A stretch of 64,000 nt of DNA from Hyphomicrobiales bacterium (lineage in GTDB: Bacteria > Pseudomonadota > Alphaproteobacteria > Rhizobiales > Rhizobiaceae). The DNA is taken from positions 16,197 through 80,196 of the forward strand of contig PAPH01000012.1 of NCBI GenBank assembly GCA_002709005.1, given 5' to 3'. The position numbers were made by a program, and so were the translations under genes. How positions within the stretch are numbered: position 1 is the first letter of the stretch; the number at the start of each line of letters is the position of its first letter. This document shows positions 43,204-52,445 of the stretch, piece after piece. The notes under the pieces were generated by a model. That model made no database searches. It was not told the DNA's origin and worked only from the letters and a program-made list of their open reading frames with translations.

Positions 43204-44088
43204 ATGACCCGAATTCTCGTCACCGGCGCCTCCGGCCACCTCGGCCGCCTCGTCGTCAAACATCTTCTCGAAACCGGGAATGTCCCGCCCGCCTCGATTG
43301 TCGCCGGCAGCCGCGATCCCTCCAAGCTCGCCGATCTTGCAGCCCTGGGCGTCGAAACCAGGGCCGTCGATTTCGACAAGGAAGATGCCCTTCCCGAAGC
43401 CTTCGCCGGCATCGACCGGCTTCTGATCATCTCCACGGATTCCCTCGACACGCCTGGCAAGCGGGTCGCCCAGCATTCGGCCGCTGCCCGCGCCGCCGGC
43501 AAGGCCGGGGTGAAACGCATCGGCTACACTTCGATCCCCAAGCCCGACACCAGTGCGATCAGCTTCGCCTGGGAGCATCGCGACAGCGAGGCGGCGATTA
43601 CCAAAACCGGCGCCGCTCACACCTTCTTTCGCAATGGCTGGTACATGGAGAACCTCTTCATGTCTGTGCCGCAGGCGATCCAGACCGGGACATGGCACAC
43701 CTCCGCCGATACCGGCGGCATCTCCTATATCGCCCGGGAGGATGTCGCCCGCGCCATCGCCGCCAGCCTCGCGGGCGAACAGTCCGGCAATGCCGTCTAC
43801 ACGCTGACCGGGTCGCGCCCGGTTTTCAACGCAGAAGCCGCGGCCCTCGCCTCGGAAGCCACCGGGAAGCCGATTGCCGTCGATACGATGTCCGACGAGA
43901 ACTATACCGCCGCGCTTCAGAGCGCCGGCCTCCCCGGGTTTCTCGTCGACCTGCTCGTTTCCACCAACAAGGCGACGCGCAACGGCGACCTCGGCGAGGT
44001 GACCGACGACTTCAAGCGCCTCACCGGCCGCGATCCGGTCCGTATCGAGGATTTCATCCCCGCCAATGCGGGCGCGCTGGCCGGCTGA
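43204..44088 (+). CDS. NmrA-like NAD(P)-binding oxidoreductase
   Basis: The 294-residue protein has the atypical SDR motif G8-x2-G11-x2-G14 (TGASGHLG) and NmrA/quinone-reductase-2-type features ([15 protein letters not shown], the [19 protein letters not shown] region). Such proteins reduce quinones or sense NAD(P) in oxidative stress. It is divergent from an HxlR regulator, the common context for QorB-like genes. The ATG at 43204 is chosen because homology begins there. It ends before a bidirectional hairpin. Confidence 0.88.
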   Translation: MTRILVTGASGHLGRLVVKHLLETGNVPPASIVAGSRDPSKLADLAALGVETRAVDFDKEDALPEAFAGIDRLLIISTDSLDTPGKRVAQHSAAARAAGKAGVKRIGYTSIPKPDTSAISFAWEHRDSEAAITKTGAAHTFFRNGWYMENLFMSVPQAIQTGTWHTSADTGGISYIAREDVARAIAASLAGEQSGNAVYTLTGSRPVFNAEAAALASEATGKPIAVDTMSDENYTAALQSAGLPGFLVDLLVSTNKATRNGDLGEVTDDFKRLTGRDPVRIEDFIPANAGALAG

Positions 44089-44112
44089 TCGGTCGACGCC
44101 GCAAAAGAAAGG

Positions 44113-44140
44113 CGCCCCGGTCTGTCAGATCGGGGCGTTT
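44113..44140. terminator. Bidirectional terminator between convergent genes
   Basis: CGCCCCG (44113-44119) and CGGGGCG (44131-44137) form a 7-bp stem. The plus side is followed by TTT and the minus side by CTTTCTTTT. Confidence 0.75.
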
Positions 44141-44161
44141 GCCATTTCAGTGATCGGAAAA

Positions 44162-44743
44162 TTACCGTCCGCAGGCGGCCATCTGGCGCTTGTAGTCGTC
44201 GGCCATCTTCTCGGCCTTGCGGGCATAGTTCCGCAACTTGGCGTCATTCTTGTACCGGCCCTGGCGATAGCCGGAATGGCCGAGATAGTAGTTGAGATAG
44301 AGACTGTAGGTGTCGTCGAGCGCCACGCCGTTGACCTCGTTGCTGAGCTTGTGGTGCCAGCCGACGAAATCGATCGCATCGTCGAAATTCGACCGCCGCG
44401 CGCCCCAGTTCCCGGTCTGCATCTTGTAACGCTGCCAGGTGCCGTCGAGCGCCTGGGAATAGCCGTAGGCCGTCGAGATGTGCTTGCCGGGAAACAGCCC
44501 GAAGAAAACCTTCTTGCGCGGCGGCCTGGCCTTGCCGTCGAAGCCCGATTCCATCCGGATCGTCGCCAGCAGAACCGAACGCGGCACGCCGTATTTCCGC
44601 TCCGCCTTCAGCGAAGAACGATACCAGTTGTTCATGAAGCCGTCGCGCTGGTCGAAGACCGCGCAGATATTGTTGATTTTGCTCGGCGGCGTGGCGCAAC
44701 TCGCCAGCAGGAGGAGCGGCAGGATAAGGACTAGGGGACGCAT
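44162..44743 (-). CDS. Lysozyme-like (SLT-domain) lipoprotein
   Basis: The 193-residue product has a lipobox (LLASC, C16) and a lytic-transglycosylase-like domain with catalytic Glu E65 in ATIRMESGFDG and the GYSQALDGTW segment. It should cleave peptidoglycan glycan strands at the outer or inner membrane. The ATG at 44743 follows AGAGG; an ATG at 44764 lacks a ribosome site. It is a single gene, expressed toward the terminator it shares with the NmrA-like gene. It could be a specialised cell-wall remodeller rather than a general autolysin. Confidence 0.85.
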   Translation of the reverse strand: MRPLVLILPLLLLASCATPPSKINNICAVFDQRDGFMNNWYRSSLKAERKYGVPRSVLLATIRMESGFDGKARPPRKKVFFGLFPGKHISTAYGYSQALDGTWQRYKMQTGNWGARRSNFDDAIDFVGWHHKLSNEVNGVALDDTYSLYLNYYLGHSGYRQGRYKNDAKLRNYARKAEKMADDYKRQMAACGR

Positions 44744-44837
44744 GACAAACCTCTGGTTCGCCATCCACCATGCCGAAAACGCTTTAATTTTAGTTAAATG
44801 CCGCTGTTAACCATGTTGACCTGCCGCGCCGGTCATT

Positions 44838-45584
44838 TCAGTTCCCACACGCACGGATGAATCGCCGCACCGTCTCGGCCATGCCGAATTCCAGCGCGTC
44901 CGCCGTCAGACCGTGGCCGATGGAAACTTCCTTCAAGTGCGGCAACGCCTTGGCCAGCGCCGGCATGTTGTCGACCGTGAGATCGTGTCCCGCATTGACG
45001 CCGAGCCCGAGCTCGTGGGCGATCTTGCCAGACGCCTCGAGCGTGGCGAGTTCGCGTTTCGCCGCAGCCGGATCGTCAAAGGTCCCGCCATAGGGCCCGG
45101 TATAGTATTCGATGCGGTCCGCACCGGTCGCTTTCGCCGCCTCAAGCGCCGCGCGGTCGGCATCCGGATCGCAGAACAGCGACACCCGCGCCCCGCCCTT
45201 CTTCAATCGCGCAATCGCCTCTTTCAGGACAGCCGCGTTCGCGGCGAAATCCCACCCGTGGTCGGACGTCGGCTGCGCCGGATCATCGGGCACCAGCGTC
45301 ACCTGCTCCGGCTCGGCCGCCTCGACGAGCGCCAGAAACTCCTCTGTCGGATAGCCCTCGATGTTGAATTCGGCATCGGGAAATTCGTCGTCGATCAGCG
45401 CTCGGATCTCTGGCGGATCGGAAAAGCGGATATGCCGCTGGTCGGGCCGCGGATGGACCGTCAGTCCGTGCGCACCCGCCTCAAGCGCGATGCGCCCGAG
45501 CGCCGTCACGCTCGGCCAGGGCAGATCCCGCCGGTTTCGAAGCATCGCGACGGCATTGAGATTGACGGAAAGTTGAGCAGGCAT
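44838..45584 (-). CDS. pdxJ: Pyridoxine 5'-phosphate synthase
   Basis: The 248-residue TIM-barrel enzyme has the PdxJ signatures: [15 protein letters not shown] at the N-terminus, HPRPDQRHI with H44, R46, R50 and H51, NIEGYP, and the C-terminal GHGLTADAL. It condenses 1-deoxyxylulose 5-phosphate with 3-amino-2-oxopropyl phosphate to make the vitamin B6 ring. ATG codons at 45584 and 45599 are both possible; I prefer 45584 as it gives the usual N-terminus. It is a single gene. PLP is needed by the aminotransferase in the window among many others, but no linkage is implied. Confidence 0.94.
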   Translation of the reverse strand: MPAQLSVNLNAVAMLRNRRDLPWPSVTALGRIALEAGAHGLTVHPRPDQRHIRFSDPPEIRALIDDEFPDAEFNIEGYPTEEFLALVEAAEPEQVTLVPDDPAQPTSDHGWDFAANAAVLKEAIARLKKGGARVSLFCDPDADRAALEAAKATGADRIEYYTGPYGGTFDDPAAAKRELATLEASGKIAHELGLGVNAGHDLTVDNMPALAKALPHLKEVSIGHGLTADALEFGMAETVRRFIRACGN

Positions 45585-45661
45585 GTCGGGCATCCGCATT
45601 GAAGGGAGCCGTTATATAGCCAAGATCGGCCGGAGCAGGAACACCCGCCCTCGCTGATTGT

Positions 45662-45889
45662 TCAGCGACGGAGCCGCGGCGTCCTGCCGCCCCGGCGAAG
45701 CTGGAGCGAATGATCGGCGAGCGTGGCGTTGTAGGCGTCGATCTGCCGCTGCCGCCGGCGCTTTCCCAACGTCATCACCACGAAGAAGAACAGCGCCGTG
45801 AGCGCGAACAGCCCGATCACCATCGGCAGCGCGAGATCCTCGATCCGGCTCGAGCCGAATACGAACTTCAGAAAGCCGTCAAAATCCAT
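45662..45889 (-). CDS. Small membrane protein, unknown
   Basis: The 75-residue protein has one clear hydrophobic segment (LPMVIGLFALTALFFFVVMTL, about residues 21-41) followed by a basic tail rich in Arg (KRRRQRQ, RRGGRTPRLRR), so it is a single-pass inner-membrane protein with a positively charged cytoplasmic C-terminus. The ATG at 45889 has GGGGGGAA before it, and the longer frame upstream is a shadow. I do not recognise a family. Confidence 0.65.
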   Translation of the reverse strand: MDFDGFLKFVFGSSRIEDLALPMVIGLFALTALFFFVVMTLGKRRRQRQIDAYNATLADHSLQLRRGGRTPRLRR

Positions 45890-45966
45890 CGTTTCCCCCC
45901 GCGTCGTGACCCGCACACCATAGCGCCCACCGGTTAACCGCCGGTATCCGCGAGGATTTCTGTCGC

Positions 45967-46428
45967 CTAAAGCGGAAGCTGGGTGGTGTATTTCAACTCG
46001 TCCAGCAGCACCGAGCTTTGCAGTTCCTGCACGCCCGGAAGCCGCACCAGCTTGTCGCGCAGCAGCGCGTGGAAATGATCCATGTCGCGCACCACGATGC
46101 GCACGTTGAAGTCGTACTCGCCCAGCATCAGTTGCACGACCTGCACCTCGGGGATGCGCAGGACAGTATCCTGAAACTGGTCGATCGATTGCCTCCCATG
46201 GGAATTCAGCTTGATCCGCACCAGAACCACGGCGTTGAACCCGAGCTTCTTGCGGTCGAGCATCACCGACTTCCCCAGAATGATCCCCTTCTCGGTCAGC
46301 CGTGCCACGCGGCGCGAGCAAGGCGACTGTGACAGGCCGATGCGATCGGCGATCTCGGTTACCGACAGCGTGCCGTCGGACTGCATGACCCGGAGAATCC
46401 GGCGATCGAGCTCGTCAACTTCGTGCAT
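45967..46428 (-). CDS. Lrp/AsnC-family regulator
   Basis: The 153-residue protein has the Lrp winged helix-turn-helix (DELDRRILRVMQSDGTLSVTEIADRIGLSQSPCSRRVARL region) and a RAM effector domain at about 70-150 with VQVVQLMLGEYDFN. Such octameric regulators respond to amino acids. It is divergent from the TRAP operon at 46694 across a 265-nt gap that contains an inverted repeat (ATTATGCA...TGCATAAT), so it may control that transporter. The responding amino acid is not known. Confidence 0.92.
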   Translation of the reverse strand: MHEVDELDRRILRVMQSDGTLSVTEIADRIGLSQSPCSRRVARLTEKGIILGKSVMLDRKKLGFNAVVLVRIKLNSHGRQSIDQFQDTVLRIPEVQVVQLMLGEYDFNVRIVVRDMDHFHALLRDKLVRLPGVQELQSSVLLDELKYTTQLPL

Positions 46429-46462
46429 GCCTTAACCTTTCCTCCCCGGGTTAATCAGCTCG

Positions 46463-46527
46463 ATTATGCACAACTCATCGGTGAAAGTGCAAACTGCGCA
46501 AGAAAAATGCCTTGACCCTTGCATAAT
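46463..46527. promoter_or_regulatory. Spaced inverted repeat in Lrp/TRAP divergent region
   Basis: ATTATGCA (46463-46470) and TGCATAAT (46520-46527) face each other 49 nt apart, a spacing that suits multi-site binding by Lrp-type proteins. The region between is AT-rich. Evidence is suggestive only. Confidence 0.35.
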
Positions 46528-46693
46528 ATCCTCTCAGGGAGGACTTCTGCGAATGACCAACGCGCATGCTTTCGGCTGCTTGCGGGAAACCGTGACTTTC
46601 GCTGCCGGCTTCAATGCGCCAAATCCGGTGCAGACCGCCTGTCCATGACATGCGGGTTCTCCTGCCCGACCAAACAAAATCATGGAGGAAACT

Positions 46694-47682
46694 ATGAAAC
46701 TTGACCGTCGTTCCGCAATTCTGCTGGCGGGCATCGCCGCTCTTGGCTTCACCGCGCCGGCATCCGCCGAGATCGAGGCAGTCAACCTGCGCCTCGCCCA
46801 TGTGGTCAACGAGCAGGACGGCTTCCACGCCGCGGCCACCAAATTCAAGGAACTCGTTGCCGAGCGCTCCGACGGCAAGATCAATGTCGAGATATTCCCC
46901 AACGCCACTCTCGGCGATGAGCTGACGCTGCTCGAAGGCATGCAGATCGGCACCGTCGACATGGGCGTGATCACCAACGGACCGGTCTCGAACTTCGTCG
47001 AGGAAATGGCCGTGTTCGAACTGCCCTTCCTCTTCCCCTCGGGCGAGAAGGCCTACGAGGTGCTGGACGGACCGATCGGGCAGGAACTGCTCGACAAGCT
47101 CTCCGACGTCAATCTCAAGGGGCTGGCCTATGCCGAGCGCGGTTTCCGCAACCTGACCAACTCCGATCATCCGATCGAAAGCCCGGACGATCTCGACGGT
47201 CTGCGCATCCGCGTGATGGAAAACCCCGTCTATATCGACACCTTCCGCGAGCTCGGCGCAGATGCCATCCCGATGGCCTGGACCGAAGCTCTGACCGCAA
47301 TGCAGCAGGGCACCATCGACGGCCAGGAAAACCCGGTCGGCGTGGTTTACTCCTTCAAGCTTAACGAGACCCAGAAATACATGACCATGACGCGCCACAC
47401 CTACGCCCCGGCGATCTTCGTCATGGGCATGCCGGTCTGGCAGAAGCTATCGGAAGAGGCTCAGGCATCGTGCTAGAAGCCGCCAAGGAAGCCGCCGCCT
47501 ACGAGCGCGAGCTCAACGCCGAGCAGGAAAGCGAACAGCTTCAGGCGCTTCGCGATTCCGGCATGGAAGTCATCGATGACGCCGACCTGTCGGCCTTCTC
47601 GTCCGCCGCATCGTCCGTTTACGAGAAATACGGCTCGAAATTCGGCGACTACCTTCCGCGGATCCAGGAAGCGCTGAAATAA
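46694..47682 (+). pseudogene. TRAP transporter DctP-type binding protein, frameshifted
   Basis: The first frame (46694-47476) encodes a signal peptide and most of a DctP-family solute-binding protein: DGFHAAATKFKELV, LPFLFPSGEKAYEVLDGPIG, NLTNSDHPIESPDDLDGLRIRVME and AMQQGTIDGQENPVG. It stops at a TAG at 47474-47476. The second frame (47470-47682) carries the C-terminal helix region VLEAAKEAAAYERELNAEQE and beyond. Inserting one base between 47466 and 47467 restores a single 329-residue protein of normal length. So this is a -1 frameshift, either a real mutation or a sequencing error. The gene has GGAGGAAACT before the ATG. It precedes intact DctQ and DctM genes; if real, the importer is inactive. 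Confidence 0.85.
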
Positions 47683-47683
47683 G

Positions 47684-48190
47684 ATGCTGAAGGCGCTCGA
47701 GTGGTTCGACCGCGCGGTCGCAGTGATCCTGCGGCCCGTGGTTTTTGCCGGGATGATCGCGCTCACCGCGGTCATCACGCTGCAGATCGTGTCGCGGGTG
47801 TTCTTCACCTCGGTCAGCTGGACCGAGGAGGTCGCCCGCTTCCTTCTGATCTGGATCACCTTTCTCGGCGCCGCTCTGGCCTTTCAGCAGGGCCGGCATA
47901 TCGCGGTCACCATCATGCGTGAACGCCTGCCCGACGGCCTGCGTCGGATCGTTACCGGCGCGGCCATTCTCGTCGCCATCGCCTTCCTCCTGACCCTGGC
48001 GGTGATCGGCTGGCAATACACCGGCATGCAGAGCTTCCAGAAATCGGCGACGCTGCGCATTTCCATGACCTGGATCTACATGGTCATGCCGCTCAGCGCG
48101 CTGATCATGACCGCGCTGGCAGTGATCGATCTCCTCCGGCTGCTGACCGGCCGGGAAGCGCGTGGCGGCGTCTCGGAGGGCTTTGAATGA
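47684..48190 (+). CDS. TRAP transporter small permease (DctQ type)
   Basis: The 168-residue inner-membrane protein has four hydrophobic segments and the DctQ motif WTEEVARFLLIWITFLGAA. It is the small membrane subunit of a tripartite TRAP importer. The ATG at 47684 comes 1 nt after the binding-protein stop and the gene overlaps DctM by 4 nt, so translation is coupled. Substrate is presumably a dicarboxylate or other organic acid, set by the damaged binding protein. Confidence 0.92.
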   Translation: MLKALEWFDRAVAVILRPVVFAGMIALTAVITLQIVSRVFFTSVSWTEEVARFLLIWITFLGAALAFQQGRHIAVTIMRERLPDGLRRIVTGAAILVAIAFLLTLAVIGWQYTGMQSFQKSATLRISMTWIYMVMPLSALIMTALAVIDLLRLLTGREARGGVSEGFE

Positions 48191-49434
48191 GCCTCATTCT
48201 CGCCGCCCTCTTCATTCTCTTTCTCCTCATGGGCCTGCCGATTGCCTTCGTGATCGGCGCCTCCACCATGTCGGCGCTGCAACTGGGCAGCGTGCCGCTT
48301 ATGGTGGTTCCGCAGCAAATGTTCGCCGGCATCAACAGCTTCGCCCTCGTTGCCGTGCCGATGTTCATTCTCGCTGGCGACATCATGGCCCAGGGCGAGA
48401 TTTCCAAGCGCCTGGTCGCGTTCGCCGACAGCCTGTTCGGCTTCGTCAAGGGCGGCCTGTCGGTCGTCTCAGTGCTCGCCGGGATGTTCTTCGCCGCCAT
48501 CTCCGGTTCGGGCGCCGCCACCACCGCGGCCGTCGGCGCAAGCCTCGTGCCCGAACTGAGGCGCAAGGGCTACGATCCCGCTTCGGCCGCCGCGCTGATC
48601 GCAGCCTCCGGCACCATCGGCGTTGTGATCCCGCCCTCGGTGCCGATCATCATCTATGCCGTAATCGCCCAGGAGTCGGTCGAAAAACTCTTTCTGAGCG
48701 GCTTCATTCCGGGCATCGCCATGGGTCTCGGGCTGATCGCCGTCGCCCTGGTGCAGGGACACCGCCGCGCCTACCCCTCCGGCACAGCCTTCTCGCTGCG
48801 CACCATCGGCCGCACGCTTCTATCGGCGAGCTGGGGCCTGATGGCGCCGCTGATCATCCTGGGCGGCATCTTCTCCGGCATCTTCACGCCGAGCGAGGCG
48901 GCGGTGATCGCCGTCGACTACGCGATCCTCGTCTCGTTCTTCGTCTATCGCGACCTGACGCTGCGCGGCTTCTACCAGATTGTCATGCGCGCCGGCGTCA
49001 CCACCGCTGTCATCCTCTTCGTCATCGCCGCCTCCTCGGTACTAAGCTGGGCGCTGGCGAGCTGGCAGGTGCCCAATGCGATCGCCGGCTTCGCGCTGTC
49101 GCTGTCCGGCAATGTCTACGTGCTGCTGCTGCTGATCATGCTTCTGATCCTGATCACCGGGGTATTTCTGGAAACCGCCAGCGCGCTGATCATCCTCACA
49201 CCGATGCTGTTGCCGCTCGCAGCCCAGATGGGGATCGGCACCGTGCATTTCGGGATCATCATCGTGGTCGGGCTCGCCATCGGCATGGTCACCCCGCCGG
49301 TGGCGATCAATCTGTTCGTCGCCTCGACCACGGCCAGCATCCCGCTCGAGCGGATCGCCCGCGCGGTGATCCCCTATCTTCTGGTGCTGATAGCGGTCTA
49401 CCTGATCATCGCCTTCGTGCCGCTCGCCTTCTGA
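48187..49434 (+). CDS. TRAP transporter large permease (DctM type)
   Basis: The 415-residue inner-membrane protein has about 12 segments and the DctM signatures: GLPIAFVIGA, the AISGSGAATTAAVG segment and GMVTPPVAINLFV. It is the sodium-coupled transport subunit of the TRAP importer. It overlaps DctQ by 4 nt. It looks intact, so only the binding-protein gene of this transporter is damaged. Confidence 0.93.
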   Translation: MSLILAALFILFLLMGLPIAFVIGASTMSALQLGSVPLMVVPQQMFAGINSFALVAVPMFILAGDIMAQGEISKRLVAFADSLFGFVKGGLSVVSVLAGMFFAAISGSGAATTAAVGASLVPELRRKGYDPASAAALIAASGTIGVVIPPSVPIIIYAVIAQESVEKLFLSGFIPGIAMGLGLIAVALVQGHRRAYPSGTAFSLRTIGRTLLSASWGLMAPLIILGGIFSGIFTPSEAAVIAVDYAILVSFFVYRDLTLRGFYQIVMRAGVTTAVILFVIAASSVLSWALASWQVPNAIAGFALSLSGNVYVLLLLIMLLILITGVFLETASALIILTPMLLPLAAQMGIGTVHFGIIIVVGLAIGMVTPPVAINLFVASTTASIPLERIARAVIPYLLVLIAVYLIIAFVPLAF

Positions 49435-49455
49435 CAAACGACAAAGCCGCGAAAC

Positions 49456-50583
49456 CTACCGGACGACCGTCAGCCGCTCGGCCGCCCGGGTGATCGCCGT
49501 ATAGAGCCAGCGCTCGCGCGTATCCCGGAACGCCCAGCTCTCGTCAAACACCACGACCTCGTTCCACTGCGAGCCCTGCGCCTTGTGAACCGTCAGCGCA
49601 TAGCCGTAGTCGAAATCGTCGTAGCGCTTCTTCGTCGACCAGGGGATTTCCGTGGTGGGATCCTCGAAGGCGGCCTTGTAGAGCTTGATCTTGGCAGCGC
49701 CCCTGTCCATGTCGTCATCCTCGGGACGGACGAGCAGGTTGATCCCCGGCTTTACGGTTTCCTTGGACGACGTCATGACCTGCCACAGCGAGCCGTTGAG
49801 CAGCCCCTTGGAGGGATCGTTCCTGAGGCACACCAGCTTGTCGCCAGCCTGCGGATAGTCCTGCGTGAAACCCTTGAGTTCACGGAGCCGCTGATTGTAG
49901 CGCCGCCGCGTCCGGTTGGTGCCGACGAGCACCTGGTCGGCGGCCAGCACCAGCTCCTGATTGACGTCGGACTTGCCGATCACCTGCGCCGCCCCGTAAT
50001 CGCCATGCATGATCTCGCGGCCCTCGCGCACCTGCATGGCAAGATCGATGATCGGGTTGTCGCGCGCCTGGCGATGGATTTCGGTAAGCAGGATATCGGG
50101 CTCGTGCTCGGTGAAGAAACCGCCGCCCGAAATCGGCGGCAACTGCGCCGGATCGCCCAGCACCAGAACGGGCGTGCCGAAACTCAACAGGTCGCGCCCC
50201 AGCGCCTCGTCGACCATCGAGCATTCGTCGATGACGATCATCGCGGCCTTGGCGAGCGGGCTCTGACGGTTGATCGAGAACATCGGCGAGACCGTGGTCT
50301 TGCCGGTCTCCTCGTCGGAGACTTCCTCCTCTCCGCGCGGGCGGTAGATGAGCGAGTGGATGGTCTTGGCGTTCTTCGCGCCCCTTGAGCGCAGCACCTG
50401 CGCCGCCTTGCCGGTAAACGCTGCAAACAGCACCTCGCCGTCGACATGTTCAGCGAAATGACGCGCCAGTGTCGTCTTGCCGGTGCCGGCATAACCGAAC
50501 AACCGGAAGACTGGAGACCGGCCTTCCTTCAGCCACTGCGCAACCGCCTTCAGCGCCGCATCCTGTTGGGGGGAAAACTGCAT
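49456..50583 (-). CDS. RecD-like ATP-dependent DNA helicase
   Basis: The 375-residue protein has Walker A GYAGTGKT (30-37), Walker B VIDECSMVD (118-125), the HRQAR motif, and a C-terminal UvrD-like domain with TVHKAQGSQWNEVVVFD and the terminal TAITRAAERL. It is shorter than RecD2 and lacks its N-terminal domains, matching the small single-domain RecD-like helicases of alphaproteobacteria. It would move 5' to 3' on single-stranded DNA. It is single and convergent with the DctM gene. Its partner, if any, is not in the window. Confidence 0.88.
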   Translation of the reverse strand: MQFSPQQDAALKAVAQWLKEGRSPVFRLFGYAGTGKTTLARHFAEHVDGEVLFAAFTGKAAQVLRSRGAKNAKTIHSLIYRPRGEEEVSDEETGKTTVSPMFSINRQSPLAKAAMIVIDECSMVDEALGRDLLSFGTPVLVLGDPAQLPPISGGGFFTEHEPDILLTEIHRQARDNPIIDLAMQVREGREIMHGDYGAAQVIGKSDVNQELVLAADQVLVGTNRTRRRYNQRLRELKGFTQDYPQAGDKLVCLRNDPSKGLLNGSLWQVMTSSKETVKPGINLLVRPEDDDMDRGAAKIKLYKAAFEDPTTEIPWSTKKRYDDFDYGYALTVHKAQGSQWNEVVVFDESWAFRDTRERWLYTAITRAAERLTVVR

Positions 50584-50684
50584 GATCTGGCTGTAGCGGA
50601 TTCGCCCTCCCCCCGCCAGAGCCGGAAATCGATGGCGCGGAACCGCGCTGGAGAATGGAAAGCCGAAACGCTAATGTGCCGCCC

Positions 50685-51965
50685 ATGAACGTCCTCGTCC
50701 TCGGCGCGACCGGTTTCATCGGTTCGGCAATTGCCCTTCACCTGGCCGATTGCGGCCACCGTGTCACCGGCCTCGGCCGCTCGGTCGGGCGCGCCCGTGC
50801 CCGCCATCCGGCGATCGAATGGGTCGCCGCCGATCTCGCTGGCATGAGAGCAGCCGGTGACTGGAAATCACTGCTCGACGGATGCGACGTGGTGGTCAAC
50901 TGCGCAGGGGCCCTGCAGGATGGGCTTTCCGACGATCTCGCCGCCGTGCAGGAAACCGCCCAGATTGCCATGCAGACGGCCGCGAGACAGGCGGGCGTCG
51001 CGATGATCGTGCAGATCTCCGCAGCCACAACCGGCGCGGCCAGCCACACCGCCTTTCTCGCCACCAAGCGCCGCGCCGACGAAAATCTGGCCGCAAGCGG
51101 CGTCCGCCATGTCATTCTCCGCCCCGCGCTGGTGATCGGCCGCAACGCCTTCGGTGCGACCGCGCTGATCCGGGCGCTGGCGGCCTTTCCTGTGGTCAGC
51201 CCTCTGGTCCATGCCGGCAGCCCCGTCTCGCTCGTCACACTCGACGATGTCGCCCGTGCCGTCGAGGCGGCGCTCGCGGGCGACATACCTTCTGGTTCGG
51301 ACCTGACGCTCGCTCATCCGGATCCCCTCACGCTCGGCGAACTGGTGAAGCTGCACACCGTTTGGCTCGGCCTGCCGCCGCGGCAAACCGTTGAGCTTCC
51401 CGCATGGAGCGCCGCGCTCACCGGCATCGTTGCCGACTGTCTCGGAAAACTCGGCTGGCGCTCGCCGTTGCGCTCGACCGCCATGGCGGTGATGCGCGAG
51501 GGCGTTGTCGACGATCCCGACATCGCCCGCCGGAACGTCGAAAATCCCTCCGCCTTCCTCGCCCGCAACCCGGCCGGTCTGCAGGATATCTGGGCCGCCC
51601 GCCTCTATCTCCTCAAGGCGCTTATTTTCGGAGTGCTTGCGCTCTTCTGGATCGTTTCCGGTCTTATCCCCCTCTTCGATGTCGCAGGAGCCGCATCACG
51701 CTTCGCACCTGTACTCGACGCGGGCGCCGCGCAAGCCCTCACCATCGCAACCTGTTTCCTCGACATAGCCCTCGGCGCGCTGATCCTGCTCCGGCCCGCC
51801 GCCCGCATGGCGCTTCTCGGCACCATCGCCGTCTCGTTCGCCTACATGTTCGGCTCGGTCGTTATTGAACCGGCGATCTGGCTCGATCCGCTCGGCCCGA
51901 TGGTCAAGGTGTTTCCGGCAATCCTTGTGTCGCTTGCGGCGCTCGCCCTTCTCGAGGAGCGGTGA
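50685..51965 (+). CDS. NAD(P)-binding SDR fused to DoxX-like membrane domain
   Basis: The 426-residue protein joins an extended-SDR/NmrA-like Rossmann domain (GATGFIG, G7-G13) to about four hydrophobic segments (about residues 310-425: LYLLKALIFGVLALFWIVSGL and so on), resembling DoxX-like proteins. The Rossmann domain is therefore tethered to the inner membrane. The ATG at 50685 is preferred; the longer start at 50655 has no ribosome site. It shares its stop with the start of a DUF2269 membrane protein (TGATG). Such fusions occur in alphaproteobacteria but the reaction is unknown. Confidence 0.85.
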   Translation: MNVLVLGATGFIGSAIALHLADCGHRVTGLGRSVGRARARHPAIEWVAADLAGMRAAGDWKSLLDGCDVVVNCAGALQDGLSDDLAAVQETAQIAMQTAARQAGVAMIVQISAATTGAASHTAFLATKRRADENLAASGVRHVILRPALVIGRNAFGATALIRALAAFPVVSPLVHAGSPVSLVTLDDVARAVEAALAGDIPSGSDLTLAHPDPLTLGELVKLHTVWLGLPPRQTVELPAWSAALTGIVADCLGKLGWRSPLRSTAMAVMREGVVDDPDIARRNVENPSAFLARNPAGLQDIWAARLYLLKALIFGVLALFWIVSGLIPLFDVAGAASRFAPVLDAGAAQALTIATCFLDIALGALILLRPAARMALLGTIAVSFAYMFGSVVIEPAIWLDPLGPMVKVFPAILVSLAALALLEER

Positions 51966-52444
51966 TGGAGCCCGAAGCCCTTTACCGTTTCGCCCATGTC
52001 ATCGGCGCCTGCGTGCTGCTCGGCACCGGCGCGGGAATCGCCTTCTTCATGCTGATGGCGCACCGGACGAAGGAAGCCGCGCTGATTGCCCACGTCTCCT
52101 CGGTCGTCGTGATCGCCGACACGATCTTCACCGCAACCGCCGCCGTCGCCCAGCCTGTCACCGGCATCCTGCTCGCCCGGGAAGTCGGCTGGCCACTGAC
52201 CGAGGGCTGGATCGTTCTTTCGATCGCGCTCTACATTTTCGTCGGCTTTTTCTGGCTGCCCGTCGTCTGGATTCAGATGAAGCTGCGCGACCTTGCGCGT
52301 GATGCGGCAAAGGCGGACGCGCCCCTGCCCGCGAGCTATCACCGCCTGTTCGCGATCTGGTTCGCCTTCGGCTTCCCTGCTTTCTTCGCCATCCTCGCCA
52401 TCATCTGGCTGATGCTCGCCCGGCCGGCGATCCCACTGTGGTAG
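51965..52444 (+). CDS. DUF2269 membrane protein
   Basis: The protein of about 159 residues has four hydrophobic segments and matches the DUF2269 family: FAHVIGACVLLGTGAGIAFF near the N-terminus and LFAIWFAFGFPAFFAILAIIWLM at the C-terminus. The ATG at 51965 overlaps the preceding stop by one base, so it is co-translated with the SDR-DoxX fusion and probably works with it. Function unknown. Confidence 0.85.
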   Translation: MEPEALYRFAHVIGACVLLGTGAGIAFFMLMAHRTKEAALIAHVSSVVVIADTIFTATAAVAQPVTGILLAREVGWPLTEGWIVLSIALYIFVGFFWLPVVWIQMKLRDLARDAAKADAPLPASYHRLFAIWFAFGFPAFFAILAIIWLMLARPAIPLW

Positions 52445-52445
52445 C

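Noticed and set aside
47461..47480. Programmed ribosomal frameshift in the DctP gene
   Set aside because: No slippery heptamer or downstream structure was seen at the shift point, so mutation or sequencing error is more likely.
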